The notes: generated by a model from the sequence alone, not told the origin. A stretch of 64,000 nucleotides of DNA from Paracoccus sp. SCSIO 75233 (GCF_027912675.1 NZ_CP115757.1:868001-932000), one strand, 5' to 3'. Counted from the stretch's first letter, positions 9,746-19,747 are shown. Made by a program: numbers and translations.

Positions 9746-10318
9746 ATGACGCCGCAAGAGGTAAACAGTTTCTGGTTGGACGAGGTCGGCGAGAAGGGCT
9801 GGTATAACGCGACCGACGCGCTCGACGCGCAATGTCGCGACAGGTTTCTTGAGCCCTGGGAACGTGCAGAGGCGCTTGCCGGTGAATGGTCCGGCACGGC
9901 CGAGGGCGCGCTTGCGACACTGATCCTGACCGATCAACTGCCCCGCAATATGTTCCGCGACGATCCGCGCAGCTTCGCAACCGACAAGCTGGCGCGGCAG
10001 GTGGCGGATGATGCGATTTCCGCCGGGTTCGATATGCAGACGGATGGGCCGGCGCGGCAGTTCTTCTACATGCCGTTCATGCATTCCGAGGAAATGAGCG
10101 ATCAGAACCGTGCAGTGGCGCTGTTCGAAGAACGACAGCCCGGCGACAATATCCGCCACGCGAAGATGCATCGCGACGTGATCCGCAGATTCGGCCGCTT
10201 CCCGTGGCGAAACGCGGTCGTTGGGCGCGAGACGACCGAGCAGGAGGCGGAGTTTCTGGCGCAAGGCGGCTATGCGGCGATGGTCAAGGGCAGCCTGTCG
10301 CTTGCTGACCCTGAATAA
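9746..10318 (+). CDS. DUF924 family protein
   Basis: 190 residues. It matches the DUF924 (TPR-like) family: WYNATDALDAQCRDRFLEPWERA, then ATLILTDQLPRNMFRDDPRSFATD, FFYMPFMHSEEMSDQ and the terminal FPWRNAVVGRETTEQEAEFL. The family is alpha-helical and of unknown function. The start at 9746 is fixed by AGGAGG eight bases upstream; in-frame upstream starts have no ribosome site. It lies 72 bp after the MFS gene and 39 bp before lpdA on the same strand. Confidence 0.88.
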   Translation: MTPQEVNSFWLDEVGEKGWYNATDALDAQCRDRFLEPWERAEALAGEWSGTAEGALATLILTDQLPRNMFRDDPRSFATDKLARQVADDAISAGFDMQTDGPARQFFYMPFMHSEEMSDQNRAVALFEERQPGDNIRHAKMHRDVIRRFGRFPWRNAVVGRETTEQEAEFLAQGGYAAMVKGSLSLADPE

Positions 10319-10357
10319 TTGGTTTAACGCTGAACTATATTTGCCGAGGAGGTGCTT

Positions 10358-11749
10358 ATGGCGCAGAATTTCGACTTGATCGTGATCGGGGCAGGGCCGG
10401 GCGGCTATGTCGCGGCGATCCGTGGCGCGCAACTGGGCCTGAAGGTCGCCTGCGTCGAACGCGAACATCTCGGCGGGATATGCCTCAACTGGGGCTGTAT
10501 CCCGACCAAGGCGCTGCTGCGCTCTGCCGAGGTATATCATCTGATGGAGCGGGCGAAGGATTTCGGCCTGTCTGCCGAAAAGCTGGGCTACGACATCGAC
10601 AAGGTTGTCGACCGCTCCCGCGGTGTCGCCAAGCAATTGTCGAATGGCGTCGGACATCTGCTGAAGAAGAACAAGGTCACCGTCATCATGGGGGAGGCGA
10701 ATATTCCCGCCCCCGGCAAGGTATCGGTGAAAACCGACAAGGGCAGCGAGGAGCTGACCGCGAAGAATATCGTTCTGGCTACTGGCGCACGGGCGCGGGA
10801 ACTGCCGGGGCTGGAGCCGGATGGCAAGCGGGTCTGGAACTACAAACATGCGCTCAAGCCGCCGCATATGCCGAAAAAACTGCTGGTGATCGGCTCGGGT
10901 GCCATCGGGATCGAATTTGCTAGCTTCTTCAACACGCTCGGCGCGGATACCACCGTGGTCGAGGTGATGGACCGCGTTCTGCCGGTCGAGGATGCCGAAA
11001 TCAGCAAACTCGCCAAGAAGCAGTTCGAAAAACAGGGCATGAAGATCATGGAGAAGGCGACGGTCAAGTCGCTGGACCGCAAGGCAGACAAGGTCATTGC
11101 CGACATCGAAACCGGCGGCAAGACCGAGAAGATGGAATTCGACACGGTGATCTCTGCCGTGGGGATTGTCGGCAATGTCGAAAATCTCGGCCTTGAAAAG
11201 CTGGGTGTGAAGATCGACCGCACCCATGTCGTGACCGATGAATATTGCCGCACCGGTGTTGACGGGCTGTATGCGATTGGCGATGTGGCCGGCGCACCGT
11301 GGCTTGCGCATAAGGCCAGCCATGAAGGCGTGATGGTGGCGGAACTGGTGGCGGGGCAGAAAGTCCACGCGATCAAGCCGAACTCCATCCCCGGCTGCAC
11401 TTATTGCAACCCGCAGGTCGCCTCTGTCGGGCTGACGGAAGCCAAGGCGAAGGAGGCGGGCTACGACATCAAGGTCGGTCGCTTCCCCTTCATCGGCAAC
11501 GGCAAGGCCATCGCACTGGGCGAACCCGAGGGCATGATCAAGACCGTGTTCGATGCCAAGACGGGCGAGCTTCTGGGCGCGCATATGGTCGGGGCCGAGG
11601 TGACGGAGCTCATTCAGGGCTATGTCGTCGGCAAGACGCTGGAAACGACAGAGGCGGAACTGATGGAAACCATCTTCGCGCACCCGACATTGTCGGAGAT
11701 GATGCACGAATCGGTTCTGGACGCCTACGGACGCGCCATCCATTTCTGA
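10358..11749 (+). CDS. lpdA: Dihydrolipoyl dehydrogenase (E3)
   Basis: 463 residues. This FAD flavoprotein reoxidises lipoamide in 2-oxoacid dehydrogenase and glycine-cleavage complexes. It shows the FAD fold GAGPGGYVAA (residues 11-20), the redox disulfide C42-x4-C47 in GGICLNWGCIPTKA, the NAD fold GSGAIGIEFASF, the second FAD motif YAIGDVAGAPWLAHKA and the C-terminal catalytic HPTLSE. The ATG at 10358 follows GAGGAGG; a GTG at 10352 is inside the ribosome site. It stands alone rather than in a pdh or suc cluster, so which complex it serves is unknown. A strong terminator follows. Confidence 0.96.
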   Translation: MAQNFDLIVIGAGPGGYVAAIRGAQLGLKVACVEREHLGGICLNWGCIPTKALLRSAEVYHLMERAKDFGLSAEKLGYDIDKVVDRSRGVAKQLSNGVGHLLKKNKVTVIMGEANIPAPGKVSVKTDKGSEELTAKNIVLATGARARELPGLEPDGKRVWNYKHALKPPHMPKKLLVIGSGAIGIEFASFFNTLGADTTVVEVMDRVLPVEDAEISKLAKKQFEKQGMKIMEKATVKSLDRKADKVIADIETGGKTEKMEFDTVISAVGIVGNVENLGLEKLGVKIDRTHVVTDEYCRTGVDGLYAIGDVAGAPWLAHKASHEGVMVAELVAGQKVHAIKPNSIPGCTYCNPQVASVGLTEAKAKEAGYDIKVGRFPFIGNGKAIALGEPEGMIKTVFDAKTGELLGAHMVGAEVTELIQGYVVGKTLETTEAELMETIFAHPTLSEMMHESVLDAYGRAIHF

Positions 11750-11772
11750 GGCGCGTTTGCGTCAGAGCCAAA

Positions 11773-11802
11773 AAAGGGCGGCGGGTTTTCCGGCCGCCCT
11801 TT
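11773..11802. terminator. Bidirectional intrinsic terminator between lpdA and the GFA gene
   Basis: AAAGGGCGGC, a 10-base loop with GGGTTTTCCG, and GCCGCCCTTT form a perfect 10-bp stem flanked by A-rich and T-containing sequence on opposite sides, so it can serve both convergent genes. Confidence 0.85.
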
Positions 11803-11806
11803 GACG

Positions 11807-12157
11807 TTATTTGCTTGCCCCGTCCACCAGATTCGGTGAAAGGGCGCGCGAATCGACCCCGTCAAGGCAGTTGACGTTGATCGCATAGATCATGTTGTCG
11901 CCCTGTTCGCCCTTCGCATAGGGTTCGATCCCGCAGGTCGGGCAGAAGCGATGCGAAATATTCTCGCTATTGAACAGATATTCGGTCGTCGGCCCGTCCT
12001 TGATTATCTTCACCGCCGATTCGGGCACGAAGGTCAGTACCCAGCCAAGCCTGCGACAGCGTGAACAATTGCACGCATTTATCTGATCCAGATCGGCATC
12101 CACCTCGAACGCGATGGCGCCGCATTGGCAGCTTCCTGAATAATGCTGAACAGCCAT
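11807..12157 (-). CDS. GFA / CENP-V family zinc protein
   Basis: 116 residues. It has the GFA-fold zinc ligands: [11 protein letters not shown] near residue 9, the [10 protein letters not shown] cluster near residues 29-35, and the third pair in [10 protein letters not shown] near residue 71. The family includes glutathione-dependent formaldehyde-activating enzyme homologues, but most members have no proven reaction. It is convergent with lpdA and divergent from uvrA; the 5' ends of this gene and uvrA share the region carrying the LexA box. There is no hint of a glutathione or formaldehyde pathway next to it. Confidence 0.9.
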   Translation of the reverse strand: MAVQHYSGSCQCGAIAFEVDADLDQINACNCSRCRRLGWVLTFVPESAVKIIKDGPTTEYLFNSENISHRFCPTCGIEPYAKGEQGDNMIYAINVNCLDGVDSRALSPNLVDGASK

Positions 12158-12172
12158 TTTACTCTCCCGCTT

Positions 12173-12187
12173 GTTCTGCTAATGTTC
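12173..12187. promoter_or_regulatory. LexA (SOS) box upstream of uvrA
   Basis: GTTC-tgctaat-GTTC is an exact match to the alphaproteobacterial LexA operator (direct repeat GTTC-N7-GTTC). It lies 63 bp before the uvrA start and 16 bp before the divergent GFA gene, so uvrA, and possibly both genes, is predicted to be induced by DNA damage. Confidence 0.85.
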
Positions 12188-12249
12188 TAACAGCTTGTGC
12201 TTTCCGACGCCATGATTATCTGATGCGGCTGGGGCCAGAACGGCGGGAC

Positions 12250-15144
12250 ATGTCCATGGAACAGAAGTTCATCGAAATTCGCGGCGCGCGCGAGCACAAC
12301 CTTAAAGACGTGGATATGGATATTCCACGCGATCAGCTTGTGGTCATCACAGGGCTGTCGGGGTCGGGGAAATCCTCGCTGGCCTTCGACACGATCTATG
12401 CCGAAGGGCAGCGGCGCTATGTCGAAAGCCTTTCGGCCTATGCGCGGCAGTTCCTCGACATGGCGGGCAAGCCGGATGTGGACCATATCAGCGGCCTAAG
12501 CCCGGCGATCTCCATCGAGCAGAAGACGACCAGCAAAAACCCGCGTTCCACCGTCGGCACGGTGACGGAGATCTACGATTATCTGCGCCTGCTTTTTGCC
12601 CGCGTCGGCACCCCTTACAGCCCCGCCACCGGCCTGCCCATCGAGGCGCAGCAGGTGCAGGACATGGTGGACCGCATCATGGCGATGGAGGAGGGGACGC
12701 GGGGCTACCTTCTGGCCCCGATCGTGCGCGACCGGAAGGGGGAATATAAGAAGGAGTTTCTGGAGCTTCGCAAACAGGGCTTCCAGCGGGTCAAGGTCGA
12801 TGGCGAGTTCTACGAAATCGACACCCCGCCAGAGCTGGACAAGAAATATCGTCACAATATCGACGTGGTCGTCGACCGCCTTGTCGTGCGTAAGGGGATG
12901 GAGACGCGGCTGGCGGATTCACTGCGCACCGCGCTCGATCTGGCCAGCGGCATCGCCATTCTGGAAACCGCTCCGGGCGGGTCCGGGGATGAGGAGAGCG
13001 GGGGCGAACCCGAACGCATCACCTTCAGCGAGAATTTCGCTTGCCCGGTCAGCGGCTTCACCCTGCCGGAGATCGAACCGCGGCTGTTTTCCTTCAACGC
13101 CCCAATGGGTGCCTGCCCGGAATGTGACGGGCTGGGGGTGGAGCTGTTCTTCGACGAACATCTCGTCGTGCCGGATCAGGCGTTGTCGATTGCGGGCGGG
13201 GCGATTGCGCCCTGGGCCAAGTCGAAATCCGCCTATCTGACCCAGACCATCAACGCGCTCGCCAAGCATTACGGCTTCGACAAGAAAACCCCGTGGCGCG
13301 ACCTGCCGGATAATATCCGCAAGCTGTTCCTCTATGGCTCCGGCAAGGAGGAGATCAAATTCCGCTTCGACGATGCCGGCCGCATCTACGAGGTGACGCG
13401 TCAGTTCGAAGGCGTCATCCCCAATATGCAGCGCCGCCTGCGCGAGAGCGACAGCAACTGGGTCCGCGAGGAGATGGAGAGGTATCAGAACAACCGTCAC
13501 TGCGCCGCCTGTCAGGGCTATCGCCTGCGGCCCGAGGCGCTGTCGGTCAAGATCGCCGATCACCATGTCGGGCAGGTGGTGGAGAAATCCATCCACGAGG
13601 CGCTTGACTGGATCACCGATGCGCCGAACCATCTGGGCAAGCAGAAAAACGAAATCGCCGCCGCGATCCTGAAGGAGATCCGCGAGCGTTTGGGCTTTCT
13701 GGTCAATGTCGGGCTGGATTACCTGACGCTCAGCCGTGCGGCGGGCACGCTGTCGGGTGGTGAAAGCCAGCGGATCCGGCTGGCGAGCCAGATCGGGTCC
13801 GGGTTGACCGGGGTGCTCTATGTGCTGGACGAGCCCTCCATCGGCCTGCATCAGCGGGACAATGACCGGCTGATTACCACGCTGAAAGGGCTGCGGGATC
13901 AGGGTAATTCGGTGATCGTGGTCGAACATGACGAGGACGCGATCCGCAACGCTGATTACGTCTTCGACATGGGGCCGGGTGCGGGTGTGCATGGCGGGGG
14001 GGTCGTCGCCAAGGGAACGCCAGAGGAAATCGCCGCCGACAGCGCCAGCCTGACCGGGCAATATCTGGCCGGGATCCGCGAAATCGCCGTCCCGCAGGAA
14101 CGCCGCGACGGCACCGGCAAATCCGTCACCGTGGTCGGCGCGACCGGCAACAACCTCAAGAACGTCACAGCCGAGTTCCCGCTCGGCAAATTCGTCTGCG
14201 TCACCGGCGTCTCAGGCGGCGGCAAGTCCACGCTGACGATTGAAACCCTGTTCAAGACCGCCTCGCAACGGCTGAACGGCGCGCGGCAGGCACCGGCTCC
14301 TTGTGAGACGATCAAGGGGCTGGAAAACCTCGACAAGGTCATCGACATCGACCAACGCCCCATTGGGCGGACACCCCGGTCGAACCCGGCCACCTATACC
14401 GGCGCTTATGACCATATCCGCGACTGGTTCGCCAACCTGCCGGAGTCTAAAGCGCGTGGCTATAAACCCGGCCGGTTCAGCTTCAACGTCAAGGGCGGGC
14501 GCTGCGAGGCCTGTCAGGGCGACGGCGTCATCAAGATCGAGATGCATTTCCTGCCCGATGTCTACGTCGAATGCGAAACCTGCCACGGCAAGCGCTATAA
14601 TCGCGAAACGCTGGAGGTGCTGTTCAAGGGCAAATCCATCGCCGATGTGCTGGCGATGACCATCGAAGAGGCGCAGGAATTCTTCAAGGCGGTGCCCTCT
14701 ATCCGGCGCAAGATGGATGCGCTGATGCAGGTCGGTCTGGGCTATGTGAAGGTTGGTCAGCAGGCGACGACGCTGTCGGGCGGCGAGGCGCAGCGGGTCA
14801 AGCTGGCCAAGGAACTCAGCCGTGCGTCGACCGGCAAGACATTGTATATCCTTGATGAACCGACGACCGGGCTGCATTTCGAGGATGTGCGCAAGCTGCT
14901 GGAAGTGCTGCATCACCTCGTCGAGCAGGGCAATACGGTCGTGGTGATCGAACACAATCTTGACGTGATAAAAACCGCCGACTGGATCATCGATATCGGC
15001 CCCGAAGGCGGCGATGGCGGCGGACGGATCGTGGCGACCGGCACGCCGGAGGATGTGGCGCTGGTTCAGGAAAGCCATACCGGGCGTTATCTGGCCCCGA
15101 TGCTGCCGGAACGCACATCCCGAAAGCGAGTGCGGCAAAAGTGA
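12250..15144 (+). CDS. uvrA: Excinuclease ABC subunit A
   Basis: 964 residues. UvrA is the damage-sensing ABC ATPase of nucleotide excision repair and works as a dimer with UvrB. The first Walker A is [13 protein letters not shown] near residue 35 and the second is [10 protein letters not shown] near 655. Both ABC signatures ([12 protein letters not shown] and [15 protein letters not shown]) and both Walker B regions with [12 protein letters not shown] are intact. Zinc modules are present (CPECDGLG ... CAACQGYR, and CEACQGDG ... CETCHGKRY). The ATG at 12250 (MSMEQ) is favoured; ATG 12256 is possible, and longer in-frame starts would run across the LexA box. Confidence 0.97.
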   Translation: MSMEQKFIEIRGAREHNLKDVDMDIPRDQLVVITGLSGSGKSSLAFDTIYAEGQRRYVESLSAYARQFLDMAGKPDVDHISGLSPAISIEQKTTSKNPRSTVGTVTEIYDYLRLLFARVGTPYSPATGLPIEAQQVQDMVDRIMAMEEGTRGYLLAPIVRDRKGEYKKEFLELRKQGFQRVKVDGEFYEIDTPPELDKKYRHNIDVVVDRLVVRKGMETRLADSLRTALDLASGIAILETAPGGSGDEESGGEPERITFSENFACPVSGFTLPEIEPRLFSFNAPMGACPECDGLGVELFFDEHLVVPDQALSIAGGAIAPWAKSKSAYLTQTINALAKHYGFDKKTPWRDLPDNIRKLFLYGSGKEEIKFRFDDAGRIYEVTRQFEGVIPNMQRRLRESDSNWVREEMERYQNNRHCAACQGYRLRPEALSVKIADHHVGQVVEKSIHEALDWITDAPNHLGKQKNEIAAAILKEIRERLGFLVNVGLDYLTLSRAAGTLSGGESQRIRLASQIGSGLTGVLYVLDEPSIGLHQRDNDRLITTLKGLRDQGNSVIVVEHDEDAIRNADYVFDMGPGAGVHGGGVVAKGTPEEIAADSASLTGQYLAGIREIAVPQERRDGTGKSVTVVGATGNNLKNVTAEFPLGKFVCVTGVSGGGKSTLTIETLFKTASQRLNGARQAPAPCETIKGLENLDKVIDIDQRPIGRTPRSNPATYTGAYDHIRDWFANLPESKARGYKPGRFSFNVKGGRCEACQGDGVIKIEMHFLPDVYVECETCHGKRYNRETLEVLFKGKSIADVLAMTIEEAQEFFKAVPSIRRKMDALMQVGLGYVKVGQQATTLSGGEAQRVKLAKELSRASTGKTLYILDEPTTGLHFEDVRKLLEVLHHLVEQGNTVVVIEHNLDVIKTADWIIDIGPEGGDGGGRIVATGTPEDVALVQESHTGRYLAPMLPERTSRKRVRQK

Positions 15145-15317
15145 CACGCATAGGCTGCAAACTACGAAAATTCTTCACATATTCGGGAACTCGCAGGCGG
15201 TTAACTTGCTTTTGACCCCGTCACAGGGCGATAGCCCGTTAATATATGGCGTCACCAAACGCCCTCTCTGATCTCGTTCGTCGCCGGGCTGCTCCCGCGG
15301 CGCAAAGGAAGGAACTC

Positions 15318-16097
15318 ATGATGCGCATCATTCCAATCGCGCTCGCTGCCCTGCTCGGCGTTGCGGCCTGTACCCCGACCGAAACCGTGGTTTCCGCGCC
15401 GTCGAAATTCGTGCCGTCCTATTACGAAGGCCGGACCGATACCGGCCCGAACGGGGAGCCCGTCGACATCACCGCCGTCAAATCCGCCTATCTGAACGAG
15501 CGGACGATGCGGACAAATGTCCCCTATAACGGTCCCGAAGGCCCCGGCACCATCGTTGTCGACCCCTATGCGCGCCTGCTCTACTACGTTCAGCAGGGCG
15601 GCATGGCAGAGCGTTACGGTGTGGCGGTCGGCAAGGCCGGCAAGACCCTGACCGGCGATGCGACGATCCAGCGCAAGGTGGCGTGGCCAAGCTGGACGCC
15701 GACCGCCAACATGGTCTCCGAACAGCCGGAACTCTACGGCCCGCTGCGTGGCGGTGTCGCCGGTGGTCTGGACAACCCGCTGGGCTCGCGCGCGCTGTAT
15801 CTGTATCGTGGCGGTCGTGACACCTATTACCGCATCCACGGCACGATGGACCCGTCCTCCATCGGCAAGGCGACCTCGGCTGGCTGTATCCGCATGTTCA
15901 ACCAGGACATCATGGATCTGTTCAACCGCGTCCCGAACGGCACGCTCGTCCATGTCCGCTCCGAAGCGGAAAGCGTCCGCTATGAAGGCCCGGTTTCGGA
16001 ATCGCCCGAAGGTTACGCGATCCCGGTCAACCAGACCCAGACCACCACGGTCGACGGCACAGCGGTCAGCCCGGTCGAAAGCGCTGTCGCGGGCTGA
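15318..16097 (+). CDS. L,D-transpeptidase (YkuD) lipoprotein
   Basis: 259 residues. A lipoprotein signal ends in GVAAC with the lipidated Cys18. The YkuD catalytic domain (about 76-200) contains H174 in IHGT and the catalytic C190 in TSAGCIRM, the canonical HxT...SxGCIRM arrangement. Such enzymes make 3-3 peptidoglycan crosslinks or attach proteins to the wall in the periplasm. The start is preceded by AAGGAAGGAA, with a second ATG immediately adjacent. The C-terminal ~55 residues are Thr/Val-rich linker. A terminator lies 32 bp after the stop. Confidence 0.92.
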   Translation: MMRIIPIALAALLGVAACTPTETVVSAPSKFVPSYYEGRTDTGPNGEPVDITAVKSAYLNERTMRTNVPYNGPEGPGTIVVDPYARLLYYVQQGGMAERYGVAVGKAGKTLTGDATIQRKVAWPSWTPTANMVSEQPELYGPLRGGVAGGLDNPLGSRALYLYRGGRDTYYRIHGTMDPSSIGKATSAGCIRMFNQDIMDLFNRVPNGTLVHVRSEAESVRYEGPVSESPEGYAIPVNQTQTTTVDGTAVSPVESAVAG

Positions 16098-16128
16098 TTT
16101 AAGCCGGACCTACAGTTGCAACGTCATT

Positions 16129-16151
16129 AACCCCGGCGCTTTGCCGGGGTT
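16129..16151 (+). terminator. Intrinsic terminator after the L,D-transpeptidase gene
   Basis: AACCCCGGC, loop GCTTT, GCCGGGGTT forms a perfect 9-bp stem followed by TTGTCGT. Position and orientation fit the gene ending at 16097. Confidence 0.8.
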
Positions 16152-16185
16152 TGTCGTGCTAAAATGTTGTTTTAAAAAGAAACTT

Positions 16186-16215
16186 TTCATACATGTCAGT
16201 TTTGTTTAATATAAT
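16186..16215 (+). promoter_or_regulatory. Probable sigma-70-type promoter of the gene at 16240
   Basis: The 16160-16235 stretch is strikingly AT-rich for this genome. TATAAT at 16210-16215 is a perfect -10 hexamer; TTCATA at 16186-16191 (4/6 to TTGACA) lies 18 bp upstream. The predicted start falls about 20 bp before the ATG. Confidence 0.5.
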
Positions 16216-16239
16216 GCACAAGAATTACAGAGGTTAATC

Positions 16240-17061
16240 ATGCCCAATTTTTCAAAGGAAGAACGCCATGCCCTTTCGGGCGAGGAATTGGATCTGGTGA
16301 CGGAGGCGCGTCAGCCGCGATTGGGAATGTTACAGAACTCAGGACTATCCAGGCTCATCGACCGGCTGCGTGCGGCACGGGAAAAGGCACGGGCGCGTGG
16401 CAATGAACAGGCGACTGTTGCGCAGGGTGAGGATGCCCAGCCCGAAGCGGCATCCGCAGCGGAGGACGCAGGCAAGGACAGCAGGGAAAAATACCTGAAC
16501 GCCGCACTGCGCCGCGCCACGGCCGAGCGCCGCCAGCGAAAGAACACTGCGGACAAACAGCCAGCTCCGGAAGCGACTCAGGGCGATAAACCTGCCACGA
16601 AACCAAAGGCGGCCGGTAAACCCGATTCGGGCGAGGCTGCGAAGCCCGGCCCGATCCGGCTCGGCGATGGCCCGCTGGTGGTGTTCGCGGAAATACCGTC
16701 GACACCAGATGAGGACACCCAGCCCGGCCAGCCCTCCGAAGCGGCACAGGCCAAGCCTGCCGATCCCGCCCCGGATAACGGCGTTGCCGCTGAGGCTGCC
16801 ATAGTGTCGCAGGTTCCGCCGAATCCGGTCGATCCGGCCACAGCCCGCGTCCAGAAATTGTCGCAGAAAGCGGCGGAGCGGGCGGAGAAGGCTGAAAAGG
16901 CGCTGCTGAGAGCTGAAAAAGCGGCGCAGCGGGCCGAAAAGAAAGGCGGCAAGAAGCTGCGGAAAGAGGCCGAGAAAGCTGAGGAGAAAGCCCTCAAGGC
17001 ACGGCGCAAGGCCCGCAAGGTGGCGCGTCAGGCGCGCAAGGCCGAAGCCGAACTGCATTGA
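16240..17061 (+). CDS. Lys/Ala-rich coiled-coil hypothetical protein
   Basis: 273 residues, no signal peptide or membrane segment. An N-terminal block of about 50 residues (HALSGEELDLVTEARQPRLG, then GLSRLIDRLRAAREKARARG) looks like a structured, conserved domain. The middle is Pro/Ala/Glu-rich and probably disordered. The last 75 residues are a highly charged helix built of RAEKAEKALLRAEKAAQRAEKK-like steps (shown only as a type), resembling histone-H1-like or coiled-coil tails. The ribosome site AGAGG is about 10 bases before the ATG. The function is not recognised; nucleic-acid or wall association would be speculation. Confidence 0.8.
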   Translation: MPNFSKEERHALSGEELDLVTEARQPRLGMLQNSGLSRLIDRLRAAREKARARGNEQATVAQGEDAQPEAASAAEDAGKDSREKYLNAALRRATAERRQRKNTADKQPAPEATQGDKPATKPKAAGKPDSGEAAKPGPIRLGDGPLVVFAEIPSTPDEDTQPGQPSEAAQAKPADPAPDNGVAAEAAIVSQVPPNPVDPATARVQKLSQKAAERAEKAEKALLRAEKAAQRAEKKGGKKLRKEAEKAEEKALKARRKARKVARQARKAEAELH

Positions 17062-17166
17062 TCGTTCCGGCGGGCCTGAACCCGCCGAATGCGCCTATTG
17101 GCGGTTCCGTCCGCCCCTCCGATTTGCTATTCGGTTTGGGGCGTGATGGCAGACTGGTGCGGGCGG

Positions 17167-18090
17167 ATGCGCAGATTTCTCACTATGATTGCGGCGGCAC
17201 TTCTGGCCGCGAATTCGGCATCTGCGCGTCCGGCTGTCGACGCGGTCTACGGGCTTGCGCCGACCGGGCAAAGCGACGACTGGCGCTGTACGTCGGACGG
17301 GCTTTACTGCATCTATCGCCAGAGCTATGTGGCCGATGTCTGCCGCTCCATCGAGCGGGCGGCGACGCGCGAGGGGCTGGACAAGAATTTCTTCGCCCGC
17401 CTGCTGTGGAAGGAAAGCCGGTTTGAGCCGAGCGCGATTTCCCCCGCCGGAGCCGAGGGTATCGCCCAGTTCATCCCCAGCACCGCGCAGATCGTTGGGC
17501 TGCACGACCCGTTCAACCCCGCCGAAGCCATACAGGTTTCCGCCCGATATCTGCGCCACCTGCGCGACGTTTATGGCTCCATCGGGCTGGCTGCGGTTGC
17601 CTATAATGGTGGGGAGACCCGTGCCGCGAATTTCCTGCAATCGGGCGGAACCTTGCCCTATGAAACGCAGGATTATGTCGAGGCGATCACCGGGTTCAAC
17701 GCCTGGCGCTGGCGCGAAGACCCGCCGGGTGACGACAAGCTGGACTTGCGGCTGGATGGCGATGCGCCGTTCCTTGAGGCTTGCACGCGGCTGGCTGGCA
17801 ACCGCGAATTGCGCGAATTCGGAACCACCGGGCGGGGCGCGCCGGTTCTGCCGTGGGGCGTGATCCTCGCCTCGCATCCGACCCGCAACGGGGTGCAGGG
17901 CAAGATCAACCGGCTCAATCGTGCCTTGGGCCCGATCCTCGGCGGCAAACAGGTCGGCTATGTCCGCCGTCCGCTCAGCGGTCGTCGGGTCTATACCGCA
18001 CAGGTCGGCTGGAACTCGCGTGGTGAGGCGAACCGCTTCTGCCAAAAGGCACGCACGGTCGGGATCAACTGCATCGTCCTGCGAAACTGA
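17167..18090 (+). CDS. Lytic transglycosylase with C-terminal SPOR-like domain
   Basis: 307 residues. The signal peptide ends at about NSASA. The SLT domain follows a Cys-rich lead: FFARLLWKESRFEPSAISPAGAEG carries the catalytic Glu in KESRF, then GIAQFIPSTAQ, VAYNGGETRA and YVEAITGFN, the usual soluble lytic transglycosylase landmarks. The last ~50 residues (RRVYTAQVGWNSRGEANRFC) resemble a SPOR peptidoglycan-binding fold. It cleaves the glycan strand to 1,6-anhydro-muropeptides in the periplasm. An in-frame ATG at 17146 would add seven residues before the signal peptide. The gene ends at a shared terminator. Confidence 0.9.
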   Translation: MRRFLTMIAAALLAANSASARPAVDAVYGLAPTGQSDDWRCTSDGLYCIYRQSYVADVCRSIERAATREGLDKNFFARLLWKESRFEPSAISPAGAEGIAQFIPSTAQIVGLHDPFNPAEAIQVSARYLRHLRDVYGSIGLAAVAYNGGETRAANFLQSGGTLPYETQDYVEAITGFNAWRWREDPPGDDKLDLRLDGDAPFLEACTRLAGNRELREFGTTGRGAPVLPWGVILASHPTRNGVQGKINRLNRALGPILGGKQVGYVRRPLSGRRVYTAQVGWNSRGEANRFCQKARTVGINCIVLRN

Positions 18091-18095
18091 ACGCA

Positions 18096-18133
18096 ACCGG
18101 GCGTGGCGGGACGCATCCCCCTCCACGCCCGGT
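18096..18133. terminator. Hairpin terminator between convergent genes
   Basis: ACCGGGCGTGG and CCACGCCCGGT form a perfect 11-bp stem around a 16-base loop, placed between the convergent ends of the transglycosylase gene and the solute-binding protein gene. Confidence 0.7.
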
Positions 18134-18142
18134 GCAATCAGA

Positions 18143-19615
18143 TCACTCGGTCCAGCGGACCTCCGACAGGTCATTCGCGGGCGTCGGCGCGTTCTCCCAC
18201 AGCCCCTCGATCCGGGCATCCGCGACGCCGGTCTTGGCAAGCTGGAACAGGTAGCCGTTCGAGAAATCATCAGCGATGATCCGCTGTGCGCGCTTCAGCA
18301 ACTCGGAACGCTCGGCGTCATCTGTGGTCAGATTGACCTCCGCCATGACCTCTTTCATCTCGTCATTGCTGTAGTTGAAATAATAGTCATCGCGCGCGTA
18401 AATCCCGATATCCATCGGCTCGACATGGCTGATGATGGTCAGGTCGTAATCTTTGCCGGTGAACACGGTCTCCAGCCATTGCGCCCACTCCATATTCGTC
18501 GCCTCGGTCTCGATCCCGACTTCGCGAAGCTGGGCTGCCAGCAATTCGCCGCCACGGCGGGCATAGGGCGTCGGTGGCAGGGCGAGGCGCAGCGTCAGGT
18601 CGCTGATCCCGGCTTCCTCCAGCAACTCCCGCGACCGCTCCGGGTCATAGGCGGATTGCTCCGTCAGATCGACATAATCCGGGTGATGCGGCGCGAAATG
18701 CGTGCCGATCGGGGTGCCGTAGCCGAACATGGCCCCGTCGATCAGCTCCTGCCGGTTGATCGCATGGGCAATCGCCTCGCGCACCTGCACGTTGTCGAGC
18801 GGCGCTGAGGCCTTGTTCATGGTCAGGATCGTCTCGCCCTCGGTCGTGCCGACGATGACATTGAAACGCGGATCGGCCTCGATCTGGGCCAGCGTTTCCG
18901 GGGCCGGGTAGATCGGGAAGGCGTCGACATCCCCCGCCATCAGCGAGGCAAAGGCGGCGGTCGGATCGCCGATGAAGCGGAACGTGGCGGAGGTCAGGGC
19001 CGGTTTTTCGCCCCAATAGCCATCGAACGCCTCCAGCGAAATCGAATCGCCCTGCCGCCAGTTGGCAAAGCGGAACGGGCCGGTGCCGACCGGGTTGGTG
19101 GCGGCGTCGGCGGCGGAGGCTTCGTCGAGAATGATCGCATCGCCCGCGGCCATCTTGAACGGGAACATCCCGTCCGGCGAGCTCAGCGTGACGCGCACGG
19201 TCAGCGGGTCGACGGCTTCGACGGATTCGATACCTGCGAACAGGGTTTTCTGCGGGTTGGTCGAATCCTCAGCCCGTGCCCGGTCGAGCGAGAAGACCAC
19301 ATCATCGGCCCCGAATTCCGCGCCGTCGTGATAGGTCACGTCCTGCCGCAGCTTGAAGACGTAAACCTTGCCGTCCTCCTCCGTTTCCCAGCTTTCGGCC
19401 AGCGCAGGCAGGATCGCACCATCCGGGCCGAAACGCGTCAGGCCTTGGAAAACATTGGCATAAACGATCTCGTCAATGGCGGCGGCGGCGTTGCCGGTCG
19501 GGTCGAGGCTGGGTGGTTCGAGGACCATGCCGAGGGTGATCGTGTCTTCGGCGGCAAGCGCAGGCGAGGCGAGCAGCGCCAGGGCTGCGGTCGTGGTTTT
19601 CCAGTAGCGGTTCAT
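18143..19615 (-). CDS. ABC transporter substrate-binding protein, family 5 (peptide/nickel type)
   Basis: 490 residues. A Sec signal peptide (cleavage after about SPALA) leads into an SBP_bac_5 fold: LEPPSLDPTGNAAAAIDEIV near the N-terminus, LAESWETEEDGKVYVFKLR, VTYHDGAEFGADDVVFSL and GTGPFRFANW are the standard signatures. It binds peptides, dipeptides or related solutes in the periplasm. No dppBCDF-like permease or ATPase genes are adjacent, so it must use a transporter encoded elsewhere or serve as an orphan receptor. It starts 130 bp downstream of the pcs stop on the same strand. Confidence 0.93.
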   Translation of the reverse strand: MNRYWKTTTAALALLASPALAAEDTITLGMVLEPPSLDPTGNAAAAIDEIVYANVFQGLTRFGPDGAILPALAESWETEEDGKVYVFKLRQDVTYHDGAEFGADDVVFSLDRARAEDSTNPQKTLFAGIESVEAVDPLTVRVTLSSPDGMFPFKMAAGDAIILDEASAADAATNPVGTGPFRFANWRQGDSISLEAFDGYWGEKPALTSATFRFIGDPTAAFASLMAGDVDAFPIYPAPETLAQIEADPRFNVIVGTTEGETILTMNKASAPLDNVQVREAIAHAINRQELIDGAMFGYGTPIGTHFAPHHPDYVDLTEQSAYDPERSRELLEEAGISDLTLRLALPPTPYARRGGELLAAQLREVGIETEATNMEWAQWLETVFTGKDYDLTIISHVEPMDIGIYARDDYYFNYSNDEMKEVMAEVNLTTDDAERSELLKRAQRIIADDFSNGYLFQLAKTGVADARIEGLWENAPTPANDLSEVRWTE

Positions 19616-19747
19616 ATTTCCCCCCGGACGGTAAAGTTGACCGGGCCGATAATGGTCGGAAATCCCCGGCGATCAAGGTTATTCCTCAAGTTTGACGCGA
19701 CTTACCTTGGCGGGTGCCGGGGGCGGGGCGTCCGTGCGGGGGCATAA

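Noticed and set aside
9467..11743. A 758-codon minus-strand frame opposite lpdA and the DUF924 gene
   Set aside because: It spans several well-supported plus-strand genes and shows mirrored codon bias rather than protein-like features.
12919..14061. Long open frame on the minus strand inside uvrA (about 380 codons)
   Set aside because: It is a shadow of the high-GC uvrA reading frame: no ribosome site, His/Asp/Arg-skewed composition and no recognisable domain, while uvrA is unambiguous.
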